NCBI RefSeq assembly: GCF_003351345.1
Contig: NZ_QQTO01000019.1
Location: 1-64,000 of the forward strand
Source: Allobosea caraganae
GTDB taxonomy: Bacteria; Pseudomonadota; Alphaproteobacteria; Rhizobiales; Beijerinckiaceae
Length of the DNA: 64,000 nt
Direction: 5' to 3'
In this document: positions 46,401 to 54,000 of the stretch, in pieces
How positions within the stretch are numbered: the first letter of the stretch is position 1
Layout: each line of letters begins with the position of its first letter
Program-made: the position numbers and the translations under genes
Notes under the pieces: generated by a model
Told to the model about the DNA's origin: nothing
What the model saw: only the letters and a program-made list of their open reading frames with translations
Database searches by the model: none

Positions 46401-46663
46401 CTGACGGTGGCTTTGGGGTCGCTGGAGCTGCCGGAATAGCCGCCGCCGAACGCGAGGTCGATGATGTCCGGCGCTGCCGCCCCCGCTTTGCCCGCAATCG
46501 TAGCGTCGGTGCCCTGCTGGATGAAGCTGTAGGGGAAGGGGCCGTCGTTCGGCGCGATGGTCTGCGCCGCCGGCGTGGCAGCGGCAAAGGCGAGGAGGCT
46601 GGCGCTCGATGTGAGCGCCGTCGTGCCGCGCAGGAGGCGGGACCAGCTGGCGGGGCGGATCAT
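40439..46663 (-). CDS. Giant glycine-rich autotransporter (type Va)
   Basis: 2074 residues. Signal peptide region SSASLLAFAAATPAAQ. The passenger (~40-1780) consists of beta-helix-like strands punctuated by about 15 copies of (I/V)xAQS(I/V)GGGGGxGG, spaced 60-110 residues, with virtually no cysteine. Residues ~1790-2074 are the beta-barrel: DCVWGRVIGNATVQD, GWLFSGALDAGYGSYD and the final ARLAVRF. The glycine tracts give the + strand its strings of GCCGCC. The same-strand neighbours are small secreted proteins and a drug exporter. Most similar at the C-terminus to the partial protein at 1-123. Probably an adhesin or biofilm factor. Confidence 0.9.
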   Translation of the reverse strand: MIRPASWSRLLRGTTALTSSASLLAFAAATPAAQTIAPNDGPFPYSFIQQGTDATIAGKAGAAAPDIIDLAFGGGYSGSSSDPKATVSIRTQGGQGAAGASSGQSTGNGGNGGSGGGATDITINFVGAPFLTQNTGAGSALSVIALGGSGAQGGASGNRGQGGAGGSGGAVGNIIVQVQPGIGTPIFSSMAAGQTAVSFLSQGGDGAAAEDTVLEEKATGSAGGGGASGGTIAVSMVAQVTSHGSGITATSQAGSGANGGEGGSTFDSGTGGGGGGGGSGGDVTLQLAGGTVTVAGAAGYGTGAAANADAFNNPGQTVSINTSLLTVGLLAQSIGMEGGAGGTGNGLTGSTAGAGGTGGIGGAVQLQLGGNDVTTDFATTGTTNVTTSGYAAVGAMALSTGGNGGNGAQAGSLFREHGGNGGASGAGGTAAISLISALSPNTPPSTTDPSQYQYSYNLLQTSGGDSDGVVALSIAGAGGYGGSVTGGSLGFSAFVGGNSGGASTGGSATINNGLVWLNEDDGYWSIQPGYVVSTTGNHSRGLVAASIGGGGGRAGDAWSANIGGLALSIGGSGGNGGTGGTVSIFNLGGVVQTMGTHSVGIDAASIGGGGGAGGMAIAVNVTNEVAGPFSAAAAVGGNAGTGATGGSVGVYNVGQVLTMGDDAHGIRAQSIGGGGGHGGSAVAAALQTSVSDQEFPSISVSTSLGGSGGTGGKGRDVTVLNAGMIGTMGIGSAGILAQSIGGGGGTGGNARALSNSVMSPTITISTSIGGSGGTGGDGGPVSAYNSGLLMTLGDLSPGVHGQSIGGGGGHGGAGRANSGSYQSSNGDLPTLTVTVAMGGHGGAAGEGGAVSLYNYAPQTLPNQPTALGSYAFNGSGGILTTGDGSDGLLAQSIGGGGGNGAASMGAGSNGNLNLRVSVGGYGGAGGNGGSVLVDNGTGAIVTRGAQAAGINAQSVGGGGGRGGNAAMGSGIDPTYALGGYVGTHLASALGMGQNNPVVQVTSDIWAWQAPFTGSYGDVPSLNSIGDGYAEANGAGGDAPDGGTSLTDYTVNLGVGWAGNGGAAGNGGTVQVLDAGSIQTTGPLSAGIFAQSVGGGGGVGGATGPSLARTNLSGSFFQGNLTLGGNGGGGGSGGEVDITHSGSIATLGDLSFGILAQSVGGGGGHGGATLTASAPTGGGFLLTLGASAGGQNWGDSQSGGTVNATVSGTGKISTSGDYAAGILAQSVGGGGGLATVMSAIYDPTTGKSTSSAGAPAGAASGTIPVAFAFNGDAPSGSTGGTVNVNLQDTATIKTSGLNASGIIAQSVGNGGGVIVTGGFRPTSNNLFSNPSGSGNNGGAVNVTTDPGTSITTTGSGAAGILAQSAGGGGIVQGLNGNNFGSNVVVTTATGSVGGQVTVSSFGTIATTGAYAHGIFAQSTGFGGIVGQDDGTGFAFSGASSACGACTSTALVAVNQGSVTVSGANAWGVVAIGSGADSATGNVAVGGYTDANGNQVGGQAQVVAKGSAAGAVFIAGASSTVPFTGTGVLVRQGGVIDGSQSTSQVAIGSWSNGPTSGQVNNLGGTVLGSVVLGDSSTLQNARQGRVEMGPVMQFGPNGRVSNDGILSVGYGTAISATTLTGKLSQSSTGRLLVDTDHAAGRADMLTVQGRAELAGMIEARPITLSKAPVTVLTASGGIDLDPATTGYRSHVFDLKPVSDGSSLHIQPSADFIGSGRLGATQLQVAAHLQEAWNNGESLGTGFAALAGIKDSGSYAHALNTLSGQTIGAIAAAHFAASQAFVSNMQSCPDLVDATLGLRERDCVWGRVIGNATVQDTLPGSLGYHASAVTAQIGGQREIRPDWFLGGSLAYESSRFSGSRGTSTVTGDSVLGGLVLKHQRGGWLFSGALDAGYGSYDSTRQIVLGDTMQSATGSPNAWHLGATARLSYRMAMGDWYVKPMAELRVAHMAAGAYTEGGWSPFRLAVAGETATMLTATGAVEVGTRIDLGSFGTLLPFASLGLSVNGDDGWAATARFAGVQGATAGFRATTPIPNALARVSVGANLATAGNLELKLQYNGDFGDRYSSHTGLARLAVRF

Positions 46664-46997
46664 CGGCCGGCCTCCGCATTCAGGTCGATGAGGAAGGAAG
46701 CGGAGGAGCCGGACGCCGGGGCGCGGACAGGTAGAGGGGGCATCATGTCAGTCGATCCGTTCGTATGACCCGTCCGTCGAGAAGCGCGCTCCGCAGGCAT
46801 GAAGGCGCGATAGAGCACCTTCGCCATGCTGTTCTTTCAGCTGAGGAGCGGGCGTCGTCGCATGCCCCCCCGTGATTGGCGGGACATGTGTCGCAAACCG
46901 GGCAAGAGGAAAAATATCGCTTCGCTATGCGGGTATCGGCGCTGCTTATGGCTGCACCCGAGGTTGCTCCTGGGCCAGCCGAGAACCACAGGCAGGC
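46664..46997. other. Upstream region of the giant autotransporter
   Basis: 334 bp between the autotransporter start and the stop of the metallo-hydrolase, both on the minus strand. It holds the 60-bp element at 46895-46954 that recurs before the AtuA gene. No gene with a ribosome site was seen. Confidence 0.4.
46895..46954 (-). repeat. 60-bp intergenic element, copy A
   Basis: Matches 61462-61521 in reverse complement at 52 of 60 positions, without gaps. In both places it lies downstream of another gene and upstream of a large gene in the same orientation (autotransporter 46663; AtuA-DUF4387 at 61594). The shared core includes AGGAAAAATAT and GTATCGGCG. Possibly a promoter or operator. Confidence 0.6.
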
Positions 46998-47822
46998 TCA
47001 GGCGGCCGCGCTCATCGCCGAAGCGATCGCAGCCGCGTTGAAATCGATCAGGAATTCGAGCGGGTAGCCCGGATAGTGCTCGACCATGATGGCGTGGATC
47101 TCGGCCGTCGCCGCTCCGACCGACCCGGCGGGGCCAATACGCGAGCGGACGAGGTCCTCGAAATCGACGATGTAGCGTTGCTGGGCATCCAGCAGCTCGA
47201 TTGCGCCGGACGGGCCGTGTCCGGCATGGACGCGCGCCACATCCGCGTAGCGCTTGGCGACCCCATCGAGCTGCGCCAACCACAGAGCTGCGCGGCCTTC
47301 CGCAAGCCACGGATGGCAGGCGGAATAGACGAGATCGGAGGCGAAGAGCTCGCCGGTTCGAGGAGTGAAAAGAGCGACGTTGTCGCTGGCTTCGCTCGGC
47401 CCGAGATCGTCGACGACGAGCTCGATGCCACCGAACCGCAATGTCTCGCCGGAGGCGATGATCCGGTCGGGGTAGACGAAGCGCCGTGGATAATCTGTCC
47501 CGTAATGTGGCGTCCAGTACAGGCGCTTCGCCTCGGCCGTCGCACGAATTCCTTCGGCAGTCGCCGACGTTGCCAGCACCGGCACCTTGCCCAATCCGTC
47601 GAGAAGGACCGCTGCACCGTTGTAGTGGTCAGGATGAGGATGGCTGAGGATCAGGGCTGCGATTGGCTTGCCGATCGCATCGATCTGCCGGCGCAGGGCG
47701 CGTGCACTGGAGACCAGAAACTGCGCGTCGATCACGACGATGCTCTCGTCCCCCTCCAGGATGAAGGAGTTGACGAGGAAGGCCGCTTCCGGAGCGGTGA
47801 AGACGTGCGTCACATGGGTCAT
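46998..47822 (-). CDS. Metallo-beta-lactamase-fold hydrolase
   Basis: 274 residues. The metal motif is SHPHPDHYNGA near residue 60 (HxHxDH). A later aspartate/histidine set appears in FASDLVYSACHPWL and VHAGHGPSG. The N-terminus FLVNSFILEGDESIVVIDAQ is typical of the SoxH/glyoxalase II-like branch rather than true beta-lactamases. The substrate is unknown; thioesters or lactones are family possibilities. Divergent from a LysR regulator 128 bp away, which is its probable controller. Confidence 0.85.
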   Translation of the reverse strand: MTHVTHVFTAPEAAFLVNSFILEGDESIVVIDAQFLVSSARALRRQIDAIGKPIAALILSHPHPDHYNGAAVLLDGLGKVPVLATSATAEGIRATAEAKRLYWTPHYGTDYPRRFVYPDRIIASGETLRFGGIELVVDDLGPSEASDNVALFTPRTGELFASDLVYSACHPWLAEGRAALWLAQLDGVAKRYADVARVHAGHGPSGAIELLDAQQRYIVDFEDLVRSRIGPAGSVGAATAEIHAIMVEHYPGYPLEFLIDFNAAAIASAMSAAA

Positions 47823-47891
47823 CTGTGGCTCCCGCCATGGAATGGCGGCGATGCCTAGATGACACCGGGGGACCTATCAAATTCATTGGCC

Positions 47892-47905
47892 TCATATAAG
47901 TATGA
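47892..47905. promoter_or_regulatory. Inverted repeat between metallo-hydrolase and LysR genes
   Basis: TCATA (47892-47896), four bases, TATGA (47901-47905), flanked by two ATTCAT copies at 47881 and 47911. Placed midway in the divergent promoter region, as expected of a LysR-type operator. Confidence 0.4.
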
Positions 47906-47950
47906 AGCCGATTCATAGAGTGTGGCATGATGTTTGGGGGGCGTGCCCAT

Positions 47951-48889
47951 ATGAGTGAACAGCATGGGCGATCGCTCTCCACGACCCAGATCGAGGTGCT
48001 GCACAGCCTGTTGCAGACCCGCAGCCTCAGCGTGACCGGCAGCGCACTCGGGCTCACCCAGTCGGCGATCAGCCACGTACTAGCCGGGCTGCGCCGGCAT
48101 TTCGGCGACGAACTCCTGCTTCGCCGGGGGCGCGGGATGGTGCTGACGCCTTTCGCGGCCAGCATTCAGGAGCCGGTCGGCTCCGTCCTGCGCCAGATCG
48201 AGGACGTGTCGGGATTGCGGGAAGCCTTCGAGCCGCAGGCCCTGACCCGCCGTTGCGTGATCGCCGCACGCGATCTCACCTTGAGCATCGTAGCGCCGGC
48301 GCTTCTGCGCCGCTTCGCGGAGCAGGCGCCACGCGCCAGCATCAGCATCGTCTCATGGGAAAGCACGCGCATTGCCGACCAGCTCGCATCCGGCGCGTGC
48401 GATTTTGCCATTGGTGTCGATCCGCCGCTGTCGGATATGGGCCTTCGCATCCAGAAGCTTTACGAGGACGACTTCGTCGCCGTGTCGGCACGGAAAGCCG
48501 AGGCCGCCGGCCCTCTGACGATCGACGATCTGGTGCGCCGGCCCGCGATCCTCGTAAGCCGGACCGACGCGATCGGCAGCCCTGTCGACGATGCACTGGC
48601 CGCGCAAGGCCTCAGGCGCCATGTGGTCATGCGTAGCGCTTATTTTCTCTCGGCCATGTCGATCGTCCGCGACGCAGACCTGCTGATGGTCGTCCCCCGG
48701 CGCATTGCGTTAAAGCATGCTGCGGACTTCGATTTGGAAATCAGCGAACTGCCTTTGAAACTGCTGCGCTATTCTGTGTTTGGGGTTGGGCATGAGCGGT
48801 TTGCGGCTAGTCCGCTCTACAAATGGTTGCGCTCGCTCTGTGTCGAGGCGGTCAAAGAGGCTGTTGGACAGCTCGGCGGACGCAATTGA
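47951..48889 (+). CDS. LysR-family transcriptional regulator
   Basis: 312 residues from ATG 47951; ATG 47927/47930 are possible but only add MMFGGRAH. The winged helix spans residues 8-68 (LSTTQIEVLHSLLQTRSLSV, LGLTQSAISHVLAGLRRHFG, ELLLRRGRGMVLTPFA). The effector domain follows the NodD/PcpR-like branch (CDFAIGVDPPLSDMGLRIQK, LYEDDFVAV). It should bind the divergent promoter region 47823-47950 and control the metallo-hydrolase and itself. Confidence 0.88.
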   Translation: MSEQHGRSLSTTQIEVLHSLLQTRSLSVTGSALGLTQSAISHVLAGLRRHFGDELLLRRGRGMVLTPFAASIQEPVGSVLRQIEDVSGLREAFEPQALTRRCVIAARDLTLSIVAPALLRRFAEQAPRASISIVSWESTRIADQLASGACDFAIGVDPPLSDMGLRIQKLYEDDFVAVSARKAEAAGPLTIDDLVRRPAILVSRTDAIGSPVDDALAAQGLRRHVVMRSAYFLSAMSIVRDADLLMVVPRRIALKHAADFDLEISELPLKLLRYSVFGVGHERFAASPLYKWLRSLCVEAVKEAVGQLGGRN

Positions 48890-49864
48890 TGGTCAGTCTG
48901 GAGGCGGGTTGGCGCCACGAGGCTTCATTCGTGGTCGCGCCAGGAGCAGACATTGGGACGTTGCCGGGAAGCAGACATCGCTGAAAACGGGGCTGACTTC
49001 TGTTCCCGCCCAATAGCGGATTGGAGGCGCGCGACTTGAGGGATTGGGGGCGCGGCTGGTCGATTGCGGCGCTCCCCAGATCGCCACAATTTACGGCCGC
49101 CACATGATCCTGCCATGTCTCCATAGCGGTGAATTGGGACTCTGCTCCGGCAGCAGGCCGATGTCGCGGAGGTCACTGGGTGTGATTCGAGGACTGGACT
49201 GCATGCTTCGCCATAGAAAGCGGATGATGGCGAACACAGCCGAAAAGCAACGGGTGGGCGATTCCCGGAAGATAGCGGAGCGCTGGGAGCCTTCATGTGG
49301 GCTCCCGACTGACGGAATCGAAATGCTTTGCACAAAGCTCATCATAACCTCTCTTGAAGAGTGGGCCAGCAAGACGCAAGCCGTGGAAAAGAACATTGCG
49401 CTTCATGTTCTTGTCCTCTCAATGGCCAGAACGAACTTCAAACCGGATCAGCCCCGAGAGGCAACGTCACTACGTTCAGTTTCTGCACGCTGATACCAAG
49501 TTTCCTCGACGCAGCAGTCCGTCTCCGCTTGTGCGGAAAGCTATCGCATCCGACTGACGTGGCATCTTGGACTGAATGTGACTTCGAATTGTCCCACGCT
49601 GGAACAAATCGGATTTTCAGGCAATTTTCATCCAATCTCACCAAACGTAATATTGCAAAAAATCCAGGATAGACGCTAGCTGACCTGAAATAGTGACCAC
49701 CGTGCGACTGAAAATGATATTCTGGCCATTGTATCTGGCGGAGGAATTGCCTTGAAGACGGCGCCATTTTGTAGAATGGGGATGCCCCTGACGAAGGCAA
49801 CATATAATCAAGGCAGTGCTCCGCGGTTTCTACGTTGAGCAACGGCTCGCATCGGACCTGTCAC
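48890..49864. other. Low-information stretch, lower G+C, no convincing gene
   Basis: 975 bp. Frames of 100-150 codons exist (for instance 49044-49493) but lack ribosome sites, domains and normal codon use. The segment 48930-49030 resembles dispersed intergenic sequence seen also near 25170-25270 (shared CCAATAGCGGA and GAAGCAGACAT). The part 49499-49620 resembles the upstream region of the autotransporter at 56329. The rest may be the trace of a lost gene. Confidence 0.4.
49499..49620 (-). repeat. Autotransporter-upstream-like element, copy near the AraC gene
   Basis: Aligns with 56335-56455. Over the best 56 bases (49539-49594 against 56375-56430) 41 match without gaps, including AGCTATCGCATC, TCTTGG.CTG and GAATTGTCC. 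The similarity continues more weakly outward to a shared CTCGAC. Read on the minus strand it would point into the empty stretch 48890-49490. Confidence 0.6.
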
Positions 49865-50830
49865 ATGCCCCCGGCACGCGCCGGGCAGGTGCGCTTTTCG
49901 ACCGACAACCACGCCGGACGCGATCGCTTCGCTATCTGGCGGGAAATCTATAGCCGGCACCTCTTCAACGTGGATATCGAACCGCTCAGCGATGAGCCGT
50001 TTCGCGCCGACGTCGTGTTGCGCGCCCTGCCGGGAGCGAATGTCGTGCTCGGGTCTCGATCGGCGACGCGCACCAGCATTACACGCCCGCTCCTCCAGAC
50101 GGCATCCGACTCGCTGCTCCTCGCCGTCACCACCAAAGGCCGTTCCCAGGCCCGCCAGCTCGGCCGCGAAGAGACGATTCCGGAAGGCGGCGCCGTGCTG
50201 ATGTCATCGGCCGAACTCGCCAGCCACACGTTGGAAGATGACGGTGTTCTGCTGAGCATCGCAGTGCCGAAGGCGTCGATCATGCCCTATGTGGGCGATA
50301 TCGGCTCGGCTCTCATGCGCCCGTTCACCCCTGAAGCCGATGCCCTGCGCCTGCTGGTAGATTACGCCAAGAGCGCCATGGCGCTCGGCGAAACGGCCTC
50401 GCCGGAGCTGCAGGGCGCTGTCGCCCAGCATCTGCGCGATCTGGTGGCCGTACTGCTGGGAGCACGCAACGATGCTCGGGAGTTCCTGGCCGAACGCGGC
50501 GTGCGCGCAGCGCGTCTGCGCGCAGTCAAGAGCGAAGTCCTCGTTCAACTCGGCCGTGACAATCTATCTGCCGAGACGGTCGCGCTGCCGTTGCGCATTT
50601 CCGCCAATTATGTGCGCAAGCTGCTTCAGACGGAGGGCTTGAGCTTTTCCGAATACGTGCTGGGTGTGCGCCTTGCGCGCGCCTTCGCCATGCTCCGCGA
50701 TCAGCGTCTCTCCGACCGGGCCATCAGTTCAATCGCGATGGCGGTCGGATTCAGCGACATCTCCTATTTCAACCGCACCTTCCGGCGTCGGTTCGGCATG
50801 ACGCCGAGCGAGGCCAAGAATGAGAGCTGA
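49865..50830 (+). CDS. AraC-family transcriptional regulator
   Basis: 321 residues from ATG 49865. The N-terminal ~190 residues are an AraC-binding-like domain (RDRFAIWREIYSRHLFNVDI, TKGRSQARQLGRE, GGAVLMSSAE). The C-terminal ~100 form the double helix-turn-helix (LPLRISANYVRKLL; AISSIAMAVGFSDISYFNRT, FRRRFGMTPSEAK). It faces the 1754-residue autotransporter gene tail to tail. A sequence element upstream of this regulator recurs upstream of that autotransporter, making a regulatory link plausible. Confidence 0.88.
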   Translation: MPPARAGQVRFSTDNHAGRDRFAIWREIYSRHLFNVDIEPLSDEPFRADVVLRALPGANVVLGSRSATRTSITRPLLQTASDSLLLAVTTKGRSQARQLGREETIPEGGAVLMSSAELASHTLEDDGVLLSIAVPKASIMPYVGDIGSALMRPFTPEADALRLLVDYAKSAMALGETASPELQGAVAQHLRDLVAVLLGARNDAREFLAERGVRAARLRAVKSEVLVQLGRDNLSAETVALPLRISANYVRKLLQTEGLSFSEYVLGVRLARAFAMLRDQRLSDRAISSIAMAVGFSDISYFNRTFRRRFGMTPSEAKNES

Positions 50831-50842
50831 TGTCGGAATCGA

Positions 50843-51059
50843 TCAGGCGCGGCATCGACTGATATCGCCGGTGCAGACGTGGAAGATGAGCTTCATCCCA
50901 TCGGGCGTGGCTTGAGACCGCACATCCTCCGCGAACCTGGGTCTCAAGGCAGGACGGGTCTCAAAGAGCCGTGCATGGAAAGCCGCCCCGACCTCGTCGG
51001 CAACGGGGCGACCTTCTTGACGCTCTCCTGAACCAACTGGATCGTCTCATGATCCATGC
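50843..51059 (-). pseudogene. Truncated, frameshifted bacterial globin
   Basis: ATG 51059, five bases after the autotransporter stop, begins MDHETIQLVQESVKKVAPL, the N-terminus of single-domain/flavohemoglobin-type globins. A base missing near 51000 shifts the frame; the other frame continues DEVGAAFHARLFETRPALRP, RFAEDVRSQATPDGMKLI and ends at 50843. The proximal-histidine half of the globin is absent. It cannot bind haem normally. It probably represents a gene once following the autotransporter. Confidence 0.75.
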
Positions 51060-51064
51060 GGCCG

Positions 51065-54000
51065 TCAGAACCTGACGTTGAGGTTGCCGCGGAGAGTCTG
51101 GTCGGTGAGGCCAGATCCGAACTGTCCGCCATAGGAGAGGCCCAGCGTGGCATCGGGGGTGATGTTAAGGTCGAGCCCGACATCGACGACGGCGGTGTCC
51201 CTCGCGATGGGCACCCCAGCGATGCTGAAGGACGACCCGCCTGAGAAGGTCATGGCCGAGGCCGGCGTGGTCTCGCCATAGGCGTGGCGCCAGCCGATCA
51301 TCCCGCGTGCCGTCACGGCCACACCGTTACCGAGGGCAATGTCCGTCGAGGCGCGCAGGCCGAGCGTGCTGAAGGTCACGCCGGTATTGCTGCCCTGGCT
51401 GGTAAGCGCCGCTACCCCGCCCTTCTCGGTGAAGCCGTCGGTGTCGAGGTTGACATAGGCAAGATTGGCGAAGGGCTCGAAGGCGGACTGACCAGCCTTG
51501 ATGCGATAGCCGAGCTCGCCGAAGGCCTGCGCCGTGCCCGCGCTATAGTCGCCTCTGAGCGCATCGCCGAAGCCGGAGAAGGCGATGGTGCGGCTGGTCG
51601 AGACGTCGTGCCGCGTATAGGCAAGGCCGGAACGGAAGGCGAGATTGCCCCAGTTCGTGCCGCCATAGAGGCCGACATGGTAGTTGTCGCTCGAGCCCGA
51701 TGCGGTGCGGCCATCGACCTTGAAGGATGAGCGGCTGTAGCCGCCGGTCATGCCGATGCGCCAGCTCTCCGCGACGAGGCCGTCGGCGCCGATGAAGAAG
51801 CCGCCGAGATCGCGCTTGATAGTGGCGGCATTGCCGTCCCCCTTGACCGATCCCCAGGAGCCGAAGCCGCGCCCCCAGACCGCGAAGCGATCCGTCGTGG
51901 CCGGCGCGAGCACGGGCTTGCCATCGACATAGGTCGTCACCGGCGCCGAGACCACGCCGACACCGTCGAAGGCGGAGCGCAGTCGGTCGATGGTGGCCTC
52001 GCGGAGGAACCGGCTGTCCTCGATCATCACGCCCTTGGCCGAGGCATGCACCTCGCCCGAGAGTTGGTCGAAGGCCGCCCGGGCCTGGGCTTCCGTCGGG
52101 ATGCTCAGGACGGCGTCATAGAGCGCGTTGCCGCTGCCGAGAGCTTCCGAAGCCATGCCGGTGACGATCTGATTACGCGTATGGCCGACCGAAGCGAACG
52201 ACTTCGTCCTCGTCACATCGAGATAGGCATGCGTCGCGTCGTAGCTGCCGACGAGCCCGAGGAAGGCGGAGAAAGCGCCGTTATTGGCCAGCGAGTAGCT
52301 CCCGGTCACACCTCCATTGGCCTGCAGCACCGTATAGCGCGTGCCGATGACATAGGGCGCCGCATCGATCTTGATCACGCTGAGGGCGGCGCCATTGGCG
52401 ATCGTCGCGGTGCCAGTCGCATTGATGCGATCCGACTGACCCGTCGAGGTCAGTTCGACCTGATAGGTCGAGCCCGCCGCCTGGGTGATATTGCCCGCAA
52501 CATTGAGCGTGCCGATCGAGTTGCCCGGCGCGACGATGCCACCGGCATTGGCGAGGATGCCGCCGACCGTGCCGTTGCCGCCCAGGATGCCGCCGCCCGA
52601 GATCGTCACCACCGAGTTCGCCAGCGAGCCGTTCACAGCCAGCCGGCCGGCTTCGACCGTCGTCGGGCCCGACAATGCGCTGACACCGGTGACATCGAGC
52701 GATCCGACCCCGCGCTTGGTGAAGGAACCAGCCCCCTCGATCACATTGCCGAAGGCCGCATCCATAGCCTGGTCGATGACGAGCGTGGCGTTGTCGACGA
52801 TCTTGCCCGAGCCGAAGCTCGTGGCCGAGCCGATCAGGACGCCCGTGTCGATCGTCGTTCCGCCGGTATAGCTGTTGGCGCCGGTCAGGACCGTCGTGCC
52901 GGAACCCTGCTGGATCAGGCGGCCGCTTCCGGAGACAACGCCGCCGAGCGTGACGACGCCGGATCGGTTGAAGGCGAGTGTGCCGCTATTGGCGACGTCG
53001 CCCAGGATTGAACCCGTCGCGCCGCCATCGCCGATCTGCAGGGTGCCGCCAGCGATCGTGGTGCCGCCTGCATAGCTGTTGGCCCCGGTCAGGACGAGGG
53101 TGCCGGAGCCGAGCTGGCTCAGGCGGCCGCTGCCGGAGATGGCACCGGTGAAGCCGACAATGTCGGAGCGGTCGAAGGCGAGCGTGCCGCTATTGGCGAC
53201 ATTGCCCTGGATCGTGCCGACCGTGCCGCCATTGCCGATCTGCAGCGTGCCGCCAGCGATCGTGGTGCCCCCGGTATAGCTGTTGGTGGCGGTCAGGATC
53301 GTCGTGCCGGAACCGAGCTGGCTCAGGCGGCCGCTGCCGGAGACGCCGCCGCCGAACGTGACGACATCGGAGCGGCTGAAGGCGAGCGTGCCGCTATTGG
53401 CGACGTCGCCCAGGATCGAGCCTGTCGTGCCGCCATTGCCGAGCTGTAGCGTGCCGCCGGTGATCGTGGTGCTGCCGGTATAGCTGTCGGCGGCGGTCAG
53501 GATCGTCGTACCGGCGATCTGGTTGACCGAGCCGACGCCGTTGATAACCGACGCGAAAACATAGCTCGCGCTGGTATGGTTGAAGTTGACCGAGTCGGTA
53601 CCTGCGCCGAACTGGACCGAGGCCGCGTTCAACGTGCCCGGAGCCTCTGCCGACGATCCGGCCGCGCCGCCGATGTTGAGCGTGCCGGCCGAACCCGCCT
53701 GCGCCGCCAGCATGACGAAGCCGCCGGCCGAAACCGCGCCGCCATTCGCGATCGTCAGCGCGCCGGTGCCGAGGTCGCCAACGACAAGGTTGGCGGCGTT
53801 AGACCAGAGCGAGCCCGCGCCGGAGACCGTCACAGCGCCGCTGGATCCCACCTGGAAACCGACCAGGCCCGCAGCATCGGCGGCCACGCCTCCGTTCGAG
53901 ATGGTGAGCGCGCCTACGCCACCATAGCCGACATAGAGTATGCTACTGGTCCAGTTCGAGCCCGCGCCGTCTACCGTGACGGTGCCGCTGGAGCCGACAT

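Noticed and set aside
49044..49493. A 149-codon plus-strand frame
   Set aside because: No ribosome site, no family resemblance, atypical residue mix. It also crosses sequence resembling dispersed intergenic repeats.
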